A DNA stretch of 64,000 nt from Caenispirillum salinarum AK4 (GCF_000315795.1 NZ_ANHY01000013.1:124001-188000), one strand, 5' to 3'. Positions 47,451 through 57,447 are shown, counted from the stretch's first letter. Notes: generated from the sequence alone by a model not told the origin. A program made the numbers and translations.

Positions 47451-49481
47451 ATGGCACAACTGACGACCGGCCGGAGGTCGCCCGGCCTGACCATCGGCAA
47501 GAAACTTGCGCTGGCCTTCGGCGCGGTCCTGGCCCTGACGATCATACTCGGCGCGGTGGGCCTGGCCGCCCTGACGAACGTCACCGACCGCGTCGACAAG
47601 GCCGACGACGCCAACCGCATCGTCAAGTTCGTCCTCGACCTGCGCGGCGAGGAAAAGAACTACATGCTGCGCGGCAATCCCGACGAGGCCGGCGACGTGC
47701 GCGGCCTGGTCGACAGTATTCAGGCGCAGATCACGGAATCGAAGGCGCAGTTCCAGAGCGTCGCCAACGACCGGCTGATGGACGAACTGGCGGACGTCAC
47801 CACAGAGTACGCCGGCACATTCGACCGTTATGTGGAAATCGACCGGGAAGCCGCCACGGCCCTGGCCGCCATGGAAACCGCTGCCCGCGAGGTGGAAGGC
47901 GTGCTGGAAGACCTGCGGGCGCAGCAGAAGGCCCAGGTTCGCGACCTGCTGGACGGCAACGCCTCGAGCACCATCGTGTTGGAGGAACTGCGCGAGGCCG
48001 ACGCGGCCAACCGCCTCATCAAGACCATGCTGGAGGTTCGCCGGGACGAAAAGAACTACCAGATCCGCGACGACGTGGAGTCGCGCGACCAGGTCCTGGC
48101 CGGCGTCGACACGCTGCGCAGCGGCGCCCAGGCCCTGCGCAACGGTGCCGACCGGACGGCGACGCGCCAGGTGGCCGACGCCGTCCTGGCCGAGATCGAG
48201 GGTTTCGAGACCGCCTTCCGGTCATTCGTCGACGGCCGGCAAGAGCAGCAGGCCCTCCGCCCGCGCCTGATCGAGACCGCGCGCGCCCTTGAAACCGCCG
48301 CCGAAGGGCTGCGGGCCGACCAGAAGACCGAACTCACCACCGACATCGACCGTGCCTGGACCGTCATGATCGCCGTCCTGGCCCTGGCGGTCGTCGTCGG
48401 CGTGCTGAACGCCGTCCTCATCGGCCGCAACATCGGCCGGCCCGTCGCGGGGATGACCGAGGCCATGGGCCGGCTCGCCCGCAAGGAGTGGGACACCGTC
48501 ATCCCCGGCCGCAACCGCCGCGACGAGATCGGCCAGATGGCCGCCGCCGTGGCGTTCTTCAAGGAGAACGGGCAGGAGGCCGAGCGCCTGGCCGAGGAGC
48601 AGAAGGCCCTGGAACGCCAGGCCGAAGCAGACAAGCGCGCCGCCATGAACCGCCTGGCCGACGATTTCGAGGCCTCGGTCGGCGGCATCATCAAGGCCGT
48701 TTCCTCGGCCGCCGGCACGCTGGAGACCACGGCCGGAGACATGTCGCGCACCGCCGACGACAGCACCAGCAAGGCCTCTGCGGTGGCTGCAGCCGCCGAG
48801 GAAGCCTCCGCCAACGTCGAAACCGTGTCCGCCGCCGCCGAGGAACTGGCGTCCTCCATTTCCGAAATCTCGCGGCAGGTGTCCCAGTCCTCCGCCGTCG
48901 CCGGCCGCGCGACCCGGCGGGTGGAAGAGGTGAACGAGCAGGTGCGCGGCCTGTCGGACGCCGCCGAGAAGATCGGCGCCGTCGTCAGCCTCATCACCGA
49001 CATCGCCGAGCAGACCAACCTTCTGGCCCTGAACGCCACCATCGAAGCCGCGCGCGCCGGCGACGCCGGCAAGGGCTTCGCCGTCGTCGCCAACGAGGTC
49101 AAAGCGCTCGCCCAGCAGACCCAGCGCGCGACCGAGGACATCTCGGCCCAGATCACCGACGTGCAGAAGGAAAGTCTGGCGGCCGTCGACGGCATCAAGT
49201 CCATCGGCGACGTGATCCGCGAGGTGCACGAGATCACGTCCTCCATCGCCTCGGCGGTGGAAGAACAGAACGCCGCCACGGCCGAAATCGCCCGCAACGT
49301 GGAACAGGCCGCCGTCGGCACGCGCGAGGTGACTACGAACATCAGCGGCGTCACCTCGGCGGCCGAACGCGCCAGCACGGCGTCCGACGAGGTGCTGACG
49401 TCCGTTACCGACCTCAACAGCAACTCCGACACCCTGCAGGCGGAAATGGTGCGCTTCCTGAAGCAGGTGCGCAGCGCCTGA
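47451..49481 (+). CDS. Methyl-accepting chemotaxis protein with HBM-type sensor
   Basis: A 676-residue receptor. It has an N-terminal helix (LALAFGAVLALTIILGAVGLA), then a long periplasmic helical region with two EKNY motifs (RGEEKNYMLRG and RRDEKNYQIRD, about 140 residues apart). That points to the helical bimodular sensor type. A second helix, HAMP (RNIGRPVAGMTEAMGRLARKEW in part) and a signalling domain follow, with the hairpin tip EQTNLLALNATIEAARAG. Ligand unknown; small organic acids are recognised by some HBM receptors. ATG 47451. Confidence 0.93.
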   Translation: MAQLTTGRRSPGLTIGKKLALAFGAVLALTIILGAVGLAALTNVTDRVDKADDANRIVKFVLDLRGEEKNYMLRGNPDEAGDVRGLVDSIQAQITESKAQFQSVANDRLMDELADVTTEYAGTFDRYVEIDREAATALAAMETAAREVEGVLEDLRAQQKAQVRDLLDGNASSTIVLEELREADAANRLIKTMLEVRRDEKNYQIRDDVESRDQVLAGVDTLRSGAQALRNGADRTATRQVADAVLAEIEGFETAFRSFVDGRQEQQALRPRLIETARALETAAEGLRADQKTELTTDIDRAWTVMIAVLALAVVVGVLNAVLIGRNIGRPVAGMTEAMGRLARKEWDTVIPGRNRRDEIGQMAAAVAFFKENGQEAERLAEEQKALERQAEADKRAAMNRLADDFEASVGGIIKAVSSAAGTLETTAGDMSRTADDSTSKASAVAAAAEEASANVETVSAAAEELASSISEISRQVSQSSAVAGRATRRVEEVNEQVRGLSDAAEKIGAVVSLITDIAEQTNLLALNATIEAARAGDAGKGFAVVANEVKALAQQTQRATEDISAQITDVQKESLAAVDGIKSIGDVIREVHEITSSIASAVEEQNAATAEIARNVEQAAVGTREVTTNISGVTSAAERASTASDEVLTSVTDLNSNSDTLQAEMVRFLKQVRSA

Positions 49482-49595
49482 TCCGGCCATCCTCCGGCCC
49501 GGCCGTCCGGCACGCGCCGCACGGCCGGGAGCGGGACCCCCGGGCGCTCCCGGCGGAAGCGGGACGCCCTGGCCTTCCCGCCGGGGTACAGACGA

Positions 49596-49630
49596 GAAAA
49601 AGGGCGGCCCGCCATGGGCCGCCCTTTCTC
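49596..49630. terminator. Bidirectional terminator between the chemoreceptor gene and rplQ
   Basis: A 12-bp stem AAAGGGCGGCCC/GGGCCGCCCTTT (49599-49610, 49616-49627) with GCCAT loop, followed by TTTCTC on plus and TTTTTCTC on minus. It ends the convergent chemoreceptor gene and the ribosomal superoperon. Confidence 0.85.
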
Positions 49631-49659
49631 GACAGCAAACCGCGACTGCGGCGGAGGAT

Positions 49660-50085
49660 TTACTCCTCGCCTTCGGCTTCCGCCTCGGCCTCGACGCGGG
49701 CCTTGTCCTCGGCGCCCTTGGCGTCGGGGTTGCGGTCGACCAGCTCGATGACGGCCATCGGCGCGGCGTCGCCGTAGCGGTAGCCGGCCTTCAGCACGCG
49801 GGTGTAGCCGCCGTTGCGGTCCTTGTAGCGCTCGCCCAGTTCGGAGAACAGCTTACGGACCACAGCGTCCTCGCGGATGATCGCGGCGGCCTGGCGGCGG
49901 GTGTGCAGGGTGTTGCGCTTGGCCAGCGTGATGAGCTTCTCGACGACCGGACGCAGGTCCTTGGCCTTGGGCACGGTGGTCTTGATTTGCTCGTGCTTCA
50001 GCAGGGCCGTCGCCATGTTGGCGAACATGGCCTTGCGGTGGCTGCTGGTGCGGTTGAGCTTGCGGCCCGACATGCCGTGACGCAT
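49660..50085 (-). CDS. rplQ: 50S ribosomal protein L17
   Basis: A 141-residue protein with the canonical start [20 protein letters not shown] and a Glu/Ala-rich C-terminal tail. ATG 50085 follows AGGAG. In most bacteria it sits a few dozen bases after rpoA; here 451 bases intervene, so it may use its own promoter. Confidence 0.97.
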   Translation of the reverse strand: MRHGMSGRKLNRTSSHRKAMFANMATALLKHEQIKTTVPKAKDLRPVVEKLITLAKRNTLHTRRQAAAIIREDAVVRKLFSELGERYKDRNGGYTRVLKAGYRYGDAAPMAVIELVDRNPDAKGAEDKARVEAEAEAEGEE

Positions 50086-50536
50086 GGGTGCTCTCCTGTA
50101 ACTGGATCTCGCGACGCGAAATCGATTGCGATGTCCCGCCGCCGCGCCCGGTTGAATGGACGAATGCGGCATGCACGGCGGGATGGCTCCGTCATGGAAC
50201 CGGATCGGCCGCCGGTTTTAGACCCGGCGGCCGAGAAACACAACCCGGTAAACAGAGCCCTTTTCGATCGAACGTGATCGAAAAGGGCGAATAGGGTCGC
50301 GACTGCGACCCCGCGCCGGTCAGGCGCGTGAGCCTTGGTGGCGCTTGGAGCCGAAGGCGTGCGCGGAAGCGCGCACACCGCCGATCAGGCGCGACCGCGC
50401 CTGATCGGAAATGCCCTCGCCCCAAGCCCCCGACTGGGGGCCGCCGCTCCTACGGCGCGCGCCACGCGCGCGGTCAGCGCGCGCCCGGCGCCTGAGGGCG
50501 TTGCCCCGACCGCGAGCGGCCGGGGCAACGAAAAGA
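50086..50536 (-). repeat. Array of nine perfect hairpins between rpoA and rplQ
   Basis: The gap carries no gene. Perfect stems (base pairs) lie at 50206-50233 (10), 50257-50288 (13), 50294-50311 (7), 50312-50328 (6), 50359-50376 (7), 50381-50408 (12), 50426-50441 (6), 50465-50483 (7) and 50499-50530 (10). Loops recur: GACT in two, GGTCA in two, GACC in one. The last stem begins seven bases after the rpoA stop. Possible roles are attenuation, processing or mRNA stability control of rplQ, or a palindromic repeat element. Confidence 0.8.
50215..50243 (-). promoter_or_regulatory. Candidate promoter for rplQ
   Basis: Minus-strand TTGTGT (50238-50243), 17 bases, TAAAAC (50215-50220). The -10 lies in the loop of the nearest hairpin. 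The match is modest. Confidence 0.3.
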
Positions 50537-51553
50537 TCAGTACGGCTCTTCCAGCTTCTTGGCCAGTTCCTCGATGTTCTCGGGCGGCCAGTTGGGGATT
50601 TCCATACCCAGGTGCAGGCCCATGGAGGCCAGCACTTCCTTGATCTCGTTCAGCGACTTGCGGCCGAAGTTCGGGGTGCGGAGCATTTCCGCCTCGGTCT
50701 TCTGCACCAGGTCGCCGATGTAGATGATGTTGTCGTTCTTCAGGCAGTTCGCCGAACGGACCGACAGTTCCAGCTCGTCCACCTTGCGCAGGAGGTTCTT
50801 GTTGAAGGGGAGTTCCTCCTCCTTCTTCTCCTCGTAGGCGGCCTGCGGCTCCTCGAAGTTGATGAAGAGCTGCAGCTGGTCCTGCAGGATGCGGGCGGCG
50901 AGCGCCACGGCGTCTTCCGGCGTGATCGAGCCGTTGGTCTCGACGTCCATGGACAGCTTGTCGTAGTCGGTGACCTGACCGACACGGCTGTTATCGACCT
51001 TGTAGGAGACGCGCTTGACCGGGCTGAAGATGCTGTCCACCGGGATCAGGCCGATGGGGCTGTCTTCGTTGCGGTTCATGGCCGCCGGAACATAGCCCTT
51101 CCCCGTGTTCACCGTGAACTCCATGTCCAGGGTGGCACCCTGGTCCAGGTGGCAGATCACAAGGTCGGGGTTCATAATCTCCATCTCGGCGCCCGGCTCG
51201 ATCTGGCCGGCGGTGACGGGACCGGGGCCGGTAGCCTTCAGCGTCATGCGGCGGGGGCCTTCGCCGCCCATGCGCAGCGCCAGCGTCTTGATGTTGAGGA
51301 TCATGTCGGTGACGTCCTCGCGGACGCCTTCGACGCTGCTGAACTCGTGCAGGACGCCCTTGATCTGGATGGCGGTGACCGCCGCGCCCTGCAAGGACGA
51401 CAGCAGCACGCGGCGCAGCGCGTTGCCGAGCGTCATGCCGAAGCCACGCTCAAGCGGCTCGGCAACGACCGTCGCCAGACGCGCCGGATCGTCGCCAGGC
51501 TCGACGCTGAGCTTGGACGGTTTGATCAGTTCCTGCCAGTTCTTCTGAATCAC
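50537..51553 (-). CDS. rpoA: DNA-directed RNA polymerase subunit alpha
   Basis: A 338-residue subunit with N-terminal assembly domain ([22 protein letters not shown] in part, [13 protein letters not shown]) and C-terminal domain for UP elements and activators ([37 protein letters not shown] in part). It lies 258 bases after rpsK, again across GC-rich inverted repeats. Confidence 0.97.
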   Translation of the reverse strand: MIQKNWQELIKPSKLSVEPGDDPARLATVVAEPLERGFGMTLGNALRRVLLSSLQGAAVTAIQIKGVLHEFSSVEGVREDVTDMILNIKTLALRMGGEGPRRMTLKATGPGPVTAGQIEPGAEMEIMNPDLVICHLDQGATLDMEFTVNTGKGYVPAAMNRNEDSPIGLIPVDSIFSPVKRVSYKVDNSRVGQVTDYDKLSMDVETNGSITPEDAVALAARILQDQLQLFINFEEPQAAYEEKKEEELPFNKNLLRKVDELELSVRSANCLKNDNIIYIGDLVQKTEAEMLRTPNFGRKSLNEIKEVLASMGLHLGMEIPNWPPENIEELAKKLEEPY

Positions 51554-51672
51554 GGGCGTGCCCCTATTCTATCCGGTTGTCTCCGGGCCCTTGCGACCGG
51601 CGCCCGGGTACGCCGAAGTCCTTACCTTTGCGCCGGCTCGGCGGTGTGCCGATGACGCCTTACCGCCGGCCT

Positions 51673-51759
51673 GGCGCGGGTGCGGCCCGCGCCCCATTGG
51701 GCCGAAGACCGCGATCCGGGACGGCACGGCGCCGGCCAGAGCCTGGGCTCGGGCCGGCG
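51673..51759 (-). repeat. Two GC-rich hairpins between rpsK and rpoA
   Basis: GGCGCGGG/CCCGCGCC (51673-51680, 51686-51693) and a compound stem CGCCGGCC/GGCCGGCG with inner GAGCC/GGCTC (51730-51759). The rest of the 258-base gap (51554-51811) shows no gene. Confidence 0.5.
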
Positions 51760-51811
51760 TAACCTTGCGGACCGTTGGCGCGCCGCGACGGACGCGCGGC
51801 GCCTGCGCGTA

Positions 51812-52207
51812 TCAGACGCGGCGGCGCTTGCGCGGCCGGCAGCCGTTGTGCGGGATCGGCGTCACGTCGCGAATGGACGTGATGGTGAAGCCGGTTGCCT
51901 GCAGCGCGCGCAGGGCGGACTCACGTCCGGAACCCGGACCCGACACCTCGACCTCCAGGGTGCGCATGCCGTGCTCCGCGGCCTTGCGGCCGGCGTCCTC
52001 GGCGGCGACCTGGGCGGCATACGGGGTCGACTTGCGCGAACCCTTGAAGCCCTGAGCGCCGGCGGACGACCAGGAGATGGCATTCCCCTGCACGTCGGTG
52101 ATGGTGATCATGGTGTTGTTGAACGACGCGTTCACGTGCGCGATGCCGGAAGAGATGTTCTTCCGTTCGCGGCGACGCGGACGCGCGGTCTGAGCAGCCT
52201 TGGCCAT
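51812..52207 (-). CDS. rpsK: 30S ribosomal protein S11
   Basis: 131 residues with the S11 core ([51 protein letters not shown]) and the basic end [14 protein letters not shown]. It forms the mRNA platform region of the small subunit. It follows rpsM by 26 bases. Confidence 0.97.
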   Translation of the reverse strand: MAKAAQTARPRRRERKNISSGIAHVNASFNNTMITITDVQGNAISWSSAGAQGFKGSRKSTPYAAQVAAEDAGRKAAEHGMRTLEVEVSGPGSGRESALRALQATGFTITSIRDVTPIPHNGCRPRKRRRV

Positions 52208-52233
52208 GTGCCGAACCTATCCCTTGCCCGAAA

Positions 52234-52602
52234 TTACTTCTTCTTACCGGCGATCGGCTTGGCCGGACCCTTGCGGGTGCGCGCATTGGTGTGCGTGCGC
52301 TGGCCGCGGACCGGCAGACCCTTGCGGTGACGCAGGCCGCGGTTGCAGCCCAGGTCCATGAGACGCTTGATGTTCATCGCCGTCTCGCGCCGCAGGTCAC
52401 CCTCGACCCGGTATTCGTTGTCGATGAGTTCACGGATGCGCATGACCTCGTCATCGGACAGCTGGTTCACGCGAACGGAGTCGGCGATGCCGACCTGCTC
52501 GCGGATGTCCTTGGCCTTCTTCGGGCCGATGCCGTAGATGTAGGTCAGCGCGATTTCCACCCGCTTGTTGGTGGGAATGTTAACGCCAGCGATACGCGCC
52601 AA
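52234..52602 (-). CDS. rpsM: 30S ribosomal protein S13
   Basis: 122 residues, starting [21 protein letters not shown] and ending with the basic tail [18 protein letters not shown]. It contacts the P-site tRNA at the head. First gene of the alpha operon, with a strong promoter 72 bases upstream. Confidence 0.97.
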   Translation of the reverse strand: MARIAGVNIPTNKRVEIALTYIYGIGPKKAKDIREQVGIADSVRVNQLSDDEVMRIRELIDNEYRVEGDLRRETAMNIKRLMDLGCNRGLRHRKGLPVRGQRTHTNARTRKGPAKPIAGKKK

Positions 52603-52673
52603 AGCCCGTACTCCTTACTCTCGTGCGACTGTTGTCGATTTCCATTGCGGGGCGGGTGGCCCGAAGGTGCGCG

Positions 52674-52701
52674 ATTATATGCATCGCGCCCTGCGAGTCA
52701 A
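52674..52701 (-). promoter_or_regulatory. Strong sigma-70 promoter of the rpsM-rpsK-rpoA operon
   Basis: Minus-strand TTGACT (52696-52701), a 16-base spacer and a perfect TATAAT (52674-52679) in the adk-rpsM gap. This is the best promoter match in the window. Confidence 0.8.
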
Positions 52702-52712
52702 CCCACCGTCAA

Positions 52713-53369
52713 TCACTTTTCCAGGATGGCGACCAGATCATCGGTGACCTGGTCGATGTCCTTCGTTCCGTCGACCACGTGGACCTTGCCCTTCTCCTCG
52801 TAGTAGGCGAGGACCGGCGCGGTCTGCTTGTGGTAGGCCTCCAGGCGGGACGTCACCGTCTCGGCGTTGTCATCGGCCCGGCGCTTGAACTCCGTCGAGC
52901 CGCAGGCGTCGCAGACGCCCTCCACCTTCGGCTGCTGGTACTTGTCGTGGTAGCCGCGGCCGCACTTGGCGCAGGAGAAGCGGCCCGTGATGCGCTCCAC
53001 CAGAAGCGAATCGGGGACGCGCAGCTCGATCACCGCGTCCAGATCCATGCCCTTGTCGGCCATGAGCGCATCAAGCGCCTCGGCCTGCGGAATGGTCCGG
53101 GGGAAGCCGTCCAGGATGAAGCCGTTGGCGCAGTCCGGCTGGTCCACGCGCTCGGAGATCAGGCCGATCATCAGGTCGTCGGAGACCAGCTGACCGGCGT
53201 CCATGACCTGCTTGGCCTGCTTGCCCAGCTCGGTCCCGGCTGCGACCGCCGCCCGCAGCATGTCACCGGTGGACAGCTGCTTGATGCCGAACTTGTCCTC
53301 CAGACGCTGGGCCTGGGTGCCCTTGCCGCCGCCCGGAGGGCCCATGAAGATGATGCGCTTCCCCTTCAT
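52713..53369 (-). CDS. adk: Adenylate kinase with Cys4 lid
   Basis: A 218-residue enzyme interconverting ATP+AMP and 2 ADP. The P-loop is GPPGGGKGT (10-18), followed by STGDMLRA, DGFPRT and a long lid with four cysteines, C133/C136 and C153/C156, fit to bind zinc. Most Gram-negative enzymes have a non-metal lid. The ATG overlaps the secY stop (ATGA). Confidence 0.96.
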   Translation of the reverse strand: MKGKRIIFMGPPGGGKGTQAQRLEDKFGIKQLSTGDMLRAAVAAGTELGKQAKQVMDAGQLVSDDLMIGLISERVDQPDCANGFILDGFPRTIPQAEALDALMADKGMDLDAVIELRVPDSLLVERITGRFSCAKCGRGYHDKYQQPKVEGVCDACGSTEFKRRADDNAETVTSRLEAYHKQTAPVLAYYEEKGKVHVVDGTKDIDQVTDDLVAILEK

Positions 53370-54709
53370 CCGCGCTTACCTCTCAGCTTGGATTTCTTGA
53401 TAAGCCCCTCGTACTGGTGCGCCAGCAGGTGGGACTGGATCTGGGCCACCGTGTCCATGGTGACCGTCACCACGATCAGAAGCGAGGTGCCGCCGAAGTA
53501 GAAGGGCACACCGACCTCGGCGATCAGGATCTCCGGCAGGATGGAGATCAGCACCAGGTAGACGGAGCCCACGGCGGTGAGCCGGGTGAGGACGTAGTCC
53601 AGGTACTCGGCCGTGTTCTTGCCCGGCCGGATGCCGGGAATGAAGCCGCCGTACTTCTTCAGGTTATCCGCGGTGTCGGCCGGGTTGAACACAACCGCCG
53701 TGTAGAAGAACGCGAAGAACATGATCAGGGCGGCGAACAGGACGATATGCAGCGGCTGGCCGATGCCCAGCAGCGCAACGATCTCACGCAGCCACTCGGG
53801 CCCCTGGCCGGCGGTGAAGCTCGCCGCCGTCACCGGAACCAGCAGGATGGAGCTGGCGAAGATCGGCGGAATGACGCCCGGCGTGTTGATCTTCAGCGGC
53901 AGGTGGGTGCTTTCGCCGCCGTACATCTTGTTGCCCATCTGGCGCTTCGGATACTGCACCAGGATGCGGCGCTGGGCACGCTCGATGAACACGATGAAGG
54001 CGATGACGGCGACGGCCAGAACCATGATGCCGATGATGATCGCGGGGCTGAGCGCGCCGGTGCGGCCCAGTTCCAGCATGCCCGCCAGTGCGCCTGGCAG
54101 GTTGGCGACAATGCCGGCAAAGATGATCAGCGAGATGCCGTTGCCGACGCCCCGGGCGGTGATCTGCTCGCCCAGCCACATCAGGAACAGCGTGCCGCCC
54201 ACCAGCGTGATCACGGTGGTAAAGCGGAAGAAGTAGCCTGGGTCATACACCGCCGCGCCGGCCGAGCCGCTCATGGCTTCCAGGCCGACCGCGATGCCGT
54301 AGGCCTGCATGGCCGCGATCAGCACCGTCAGGTAGCGGGTGTACTGGTTGATCTTCTTGCGGCCCGACTCGCCTTCCTTTTTCAGCGCCTCCATGGTGGG
54401 GCTGACGGCGGTCATCAGCTGCATGATGATCGATGCCGAGATGTAGGGCATGATGTTCAGCGCGAAGATGGTCATGCGCGACAGCGCACCACCCGCGAAC
54501 ATGTCGAACATGCCGAGGATGCCCCCGCCCTGCTGGGCGAAAACGTCGGCCAACGCCTGCGGGTTGATGCCCGGCAGCGGAATATAGGTGCCAGCCCGGT
54601 AGACGATCAGCGCCCCCAGGGTGAACCAGATCCGCTTCTTGAGTTCAGTCGCCTTCGAAAAGACGCTGAAGTTCATGTTCGCGGCGAGCTGTTCGGCGGC
54701 AGATGCCAT
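53366..54709 (-). CDS. secY: Protein translocase subunit SecY
   Basis: A 447-residue channel of about ten helices. Landmarks are FSKATELKKRIWFTLGALIVYR (in part), the plug-region ALADVFAQQGGGILGMFDMF, IMPYISASIIMQL, and the C-terminal GTSLLIVVTVTMDTVAQIQSHL (in part). It forms SecYEG in the inner membrane. It lies between rplO and adk. Confidence 0.97.
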   Translation of the reverse strand: MASAAEQLAANMNFSVFSKATELKKRIWFTLGALIVYRAGTYIPLPGINPQALADVFAQQGGGILGMFDMFAGGALSRMTIFALNIMPYISASIIMQLMTAVSPTMEALKKEGESGRKKINQYTRYLTVLIAAMQAYGIAVGLEAMSGSAGAAVYDPGYFFRFTTVITLVGGTLFLMWLGEQITARGVGNGISLIIFAGIVANLPGALAGMLELGRTGALSPAIIIGIMVLAVAVIAFIVFIERAQRRILVQYPKRQMGNKMYGGESTHLPLKINTPGVIPPIFASSILLVPVTAASFTAGQGPEWLREIVALLGIGQPLHIVLFAALIMFFAFFYTAVVFNPADTADNLKKYGGFIPGIRPGKNTAEYLDYVLTRLTAVGSVYLVLISILPEILIAEVGVPFYFGGTSLLIVVTVTMDTVAQIQSHLLAHQYEGLIKKSKLRGKRG

Positions 54710-54761
54710 GCCCTACTCTCTCAGGTCACAAACGGTCGGAAAAAGGGAAAGGGGCGGCGCC

Positions 54762-55247
54762 TTACGCGCCGCCCTCCTCCGTCTTGGCCGGGGCCAGCAC
54801 CTCGAGGGTGCCGCCGGCCTTCTCGATGGCGTCCTTGGCGGAGGCGGAAGCGCCCGCCACCTTGAAGGTCGCCTTGGTCTTCAGTTCGCCCATGCCCAGC
54901 AGGCGCACGCCGTCCTTGGCGCGGCTGATGACATTGGCCGCCACCAGAGCCTCGGCCGTCACCGGCTGGCCGGCGTCCAGCTTGCCGGAGTCGAAGGCCG
55001 CCTGGATGCGGTCGAGGTTCAGCGCAACATAGTCCTTGCGGAAGATGTTGTTGAAGCCGCGCTTCGGCAGACGGCGGTAGATGGGCATCTGGCCGCCTTC
55101 GAAGCCGTTGATCGCGACGCCCGTGCGCGAGGTCTGACCCTTCACGCCGCGGCCGCCGGTCTTGCCCTTGCCCGACCCGATGCCGCGGCCGACGCGCATG
55201 CGCGCCTTCGTGGCACCCGGGTTGTCGCGGAGCTCGTTGAGTTTCAT
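54762..55247 (-). CDS. rplO: 50S ribosomal protein L15
   Basis: 161 residues; N-terminus [20 protein letters not shown] and the glycine/arginine-rich [20 protein letters not shown] of L15. The Ala-rich C-terminus is slightly extended. Confidence 0.97.
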   Translation of the reverse strand: MKLNELRDNPGATKARMRVGRGIGSGKGKTGGRGVKGQTSRTGVAINGFEGGQMPIYRRLPKRGFNNIFRKDYVALNLDRIQAAFDSGKLDAGQPVTAEALVAANVISRAKDGVRLLGMGELKTKATFKVAGASASAKDAIEKAGGTLEVLAPAKTEEGGA

Positions 55248-55294
55248 AGCGATACGCCCTGACTTTCAGAGTTGGGGAGGAAAGAAGCGGCGGA

Positions 55295-55480
55295 TTACTC
55301 CGCCGCCTCCACCTTCACCAGATGCGCGACCTTGGCGATCATGCCACGGACCGACGGCGTGTCCTCGAGGACCGTCGTGCGGTGCATCTTGTTCAGGCCC
55401 AGGCCGACCAGCGTCGCGCGCTGGTCCTTCTTGCGGCCGATGGGGCTCTGGATCTGCGTGACCTTCACGGTGTTCGCCAT
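55295..55480 (-). CDS. rpmD: 50S ribosomal protein L30
   Basis: 61 residues with the L30 fold wording ([39 protein letters not shown]). It starts five bases after rpsE. Confidence 0.96.
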   Translation of the reverse strand: MANTVKVTQIQSPIGRKKDQRATLVGLGLNKMHRTTVLEDTPSVRGMIAKVAHLVKVEAAE

Positions 55481-55485
55481 GAGCC

Positions 55486-56100
55486 TTACTCCTTCGCGCC
55501 GGCGGCGGCGACCGCCGCGGCACCGTCGCGACGGGCCACGATGTCACCGACCTTCTTGGCCCGCTTCGCCGCGATCTGGCGCGGCGAATTGATGTTCACG
55601 AGCGCGTCGAAGGTCGCCTTGATCATGTTGTACGGATTCGTCGTGCCGGTGCACTTGGCGACGACGTCCTGCACGCCCATGGTCTCGAAGACGGCGCGCA
55701 TCGGACCACCGGCGATGATGCCCGTACCGGCCGGGGCCGAACGGAGGATCACGCGGCCGGCGCCGAAGTGGCCCTTCACGTCGTGGTGCAGGGTGCGGCC
55801 CTCGCGCAGGGGCACCCGGACCATTTCGCGCTTGGCCTGCTCGGTCGCCTTGCGGATCGCCTCGGGCACCTCGCGGGCCTTGCCGGCGCCGAAGCCGACG
55901 CGGCCCTTGCCGTCGCCCACCACGACCAGCGCGGCGAAGGCGAAGCGGCGGCCGCCCTTGACCACCTTGGCGACGCGGTTGATGTGGACGAGCTTATCGA
56001 CGAACTCGTCGTCGCGCTCGGCGTTGCGGTCCCGGTCGCCGCGACGATCACGGTCCCGGGGGCTGCGCTCGGAGCGCTCAGCGTTGGGTGTACGTGCCAT
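55486..56100 (-). CDS. rpsE: 30S ribosomal protein S5
   Basis: 204 residues. The core has [40 protein letters not shown] and the C-terminal [21 protein letters not shown] (in part). An Arg/Asp-rich N-terminal extension ([20 protein letters not shown]) is longer than in E. coli, as in many alphaproteobacteria. Confidence 0.97.
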   Translation of the reverse strand: MARTPNAERSERSPRDRDRRGDRDRNAERDDEFVDKLVHINRVAKVVKGGRRFAFAALVVVGDGKGRVGFGAGKAREVPEAIRKATEQAKREMVRVPLREGRTLHHDVKGHFGAGRVILRSAPAGTGIIAGGPMRAVFETMGVQDVVAKCTGTTNPYNMIKATFDALVNINSPRQIAAKRAKKVGDIVARRDGAAAVAAAGAKE

Positions 56101-56112
56101 ACCGAAAATCCC

Positions 56113-56472
56113 TTAGAACGAAAGACCGCCCTCGCGCGCGCCGTCGGCCAGAGCCTTGACGCGGCCGTGATAGACGTAGCCGCCACGGTCGAAGACGACC
56201 TCCTTGACGCCGGCCTCGGTGGCGCGCTTGGCCACCAGCTTGCCGACCGCCGTCGCGGCGTCCACGGTACCGGCCTTCTCGACCTGACCCTTCAACTCCT
56301 TGTCGAGGGTCGAGGCGGAAACGACGGTCTTGCCCTGGGCATCGTCGATGACCTGGGCGTAAATGTGCTTGCCCGAACGGAAGACGGACAGGCGCGCACG
56401 GCCACCAGCCTTCTTCTTCAGGGCGAAGCGGTTGCGCCGCGCACGGCGCTTGAACAGTGCCTTCTGCTGCAT
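56113..56472 (-). CDS. rplR: 50S ribosomal protein L18
   Basis: 119 residues with [28 protein letters not shown] and the end [20 protein letters not shown]. It binds 5S rRNA. ATG 56472 gives the standard length; the longer upstream frame covers rplF. Confidence 0.96.
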   Translation of the reverse strand: MQQKALFKRRARRNRFALKKKAGGRARLSVFRSGKHIYAQVIDDAQGKTVVSASTLDKELKGQVEKAGTVDAATAVGKLVAKRATEAGVKEVVFDRGGYVYHGRVKALADGAREGGLSF

Positions 56473-56483
56473 GGTTCTCGCCC

Positions 56484-57020
56484 TTACTTCTTCTTGCCTT
56501 CCTTGCGCAGGATCTGCTCGTCCGCGTACCGGACGCCCTTGCCCTTGTAGGGCTCGGGCGGACGGAAACCACGGATTTCGCTGGCGATCTGCCCGACGCG
56601 CTGCTTGTCCGAGCCCGAGATCTCGATCTCGGTCGGCTGCGGCGTGGTGATCTTCAGATCCTGCGGCACCGGAAAGTCGATGTCGTGGGAGAACCCGAGC
56701 GACAGCTTCAGGGTGTTGCCCTGGGCCTGCGCACGATAGCCGACGCCGGTGATCACCAGCTTCTTCGTGAAGCCTTCCGACACGCCCTTCACCATATTGG
56801 CGATATTGGCGCGCGTGGTGCCCCACATCATGCGCGACTTCTTGTGCTCGGTCTTCGGCGAGACGACGACCTGGTTCTCTTCCATCTTGGCCTCCACGAG
56901 GTCGGACAGAAGAGGCATGGACATCTCACCGAGCTTGCCTTTCACGGTGACGGTGTCCTCGCCCAGCGTGACGGTCACGCCGGAGGGAACCTCGACCGGA
57001 TATTTACCAACTCGCGACAT
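56484..57020 (-). CDS. rplF: 50S ribosomal protein L6
   Basis: 178 residues beginning [19 protein letters not shown], with [19 protein letters not shown] and the C-terminal [23 protein letters not shown] 57020 is preferred to the one two codons upstream. Confidence 0.97.
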   Translation of the reverse strand: MSRVGKYPVEVPSGVTVTLGEDTVTVKGKLGEMSMPLLSDLVEAKMEENQVVVSPKTEHKKSRMMWGTTRANIANMVKGVSEGFTKKLVITGVGYRAQAQGNTLKLSLGFSHDIDFPVPQDLKITTPQPTEIEISGSDKQRVGQIASEIRGFRPPEPYKGKGVRYADEQILRKEGKKK

Positions 57021-57033
57021 TGTCAAACGCCCC

Positions 57034-57432
57034 TTAGAACACCTTGCAGAGGACTTCGCCGCCGACGTTCGCCTGGCGCGCTTCGTGATCGGACATCACG
57101 CCACGCGGCGTCGACAGGATGGAAATGCCCAGGCCGTTGTAGACCTTCGGCAGATCCTTGATCTTGGAGTAGACGCGGCGGCCCGGCTTGGACACGCGGC
57201 TGATCTCCTTGATCACGGGCTCGCCGTCCAGGTACTTGAGATCAACGCGGATCTCGTCGATGCCCTGGCGCAGGTTGTAGCGTTCCCAACCACGGATGTA
57301 GCCCTCGCGGACCAGAACCTCGAGAACGTTCGCGCGCAGCTTGGACGCCGGCGCGAGCACGCTCTGCTTGCGGGCCTGCTGGCCGTTGCGGATGCGGGTG
57401 AGCAGATCACCCAACGGATCAGTCATGGACAT
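57034..57432 (-). CDS. rpsH: 30S ribosomal protein S8
   Basis: 132 residues; [14 protein letters not shown] at the start and [20 protein letters not shown] near the end. In E. coli S8 represses the spc operon by binding the rplE leader. An alternative ATG lies two codons downstream. Confidence 0.97.
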   Translation of the reverse strand: MSMTDPLGDLLTRIRNGQQARKQSVLAPASKLRANVLEVLVREGYIRGWERYNLRQGIDEIRVDLKYLDGEPVIKEISRVSKPGRRVYSKIKDLPKVYNGLGISILSTPRGVMSDHEARQANVGGEVLCKVF

Positions 57433-57447
57433 GGGTGAAGTCTCCCC

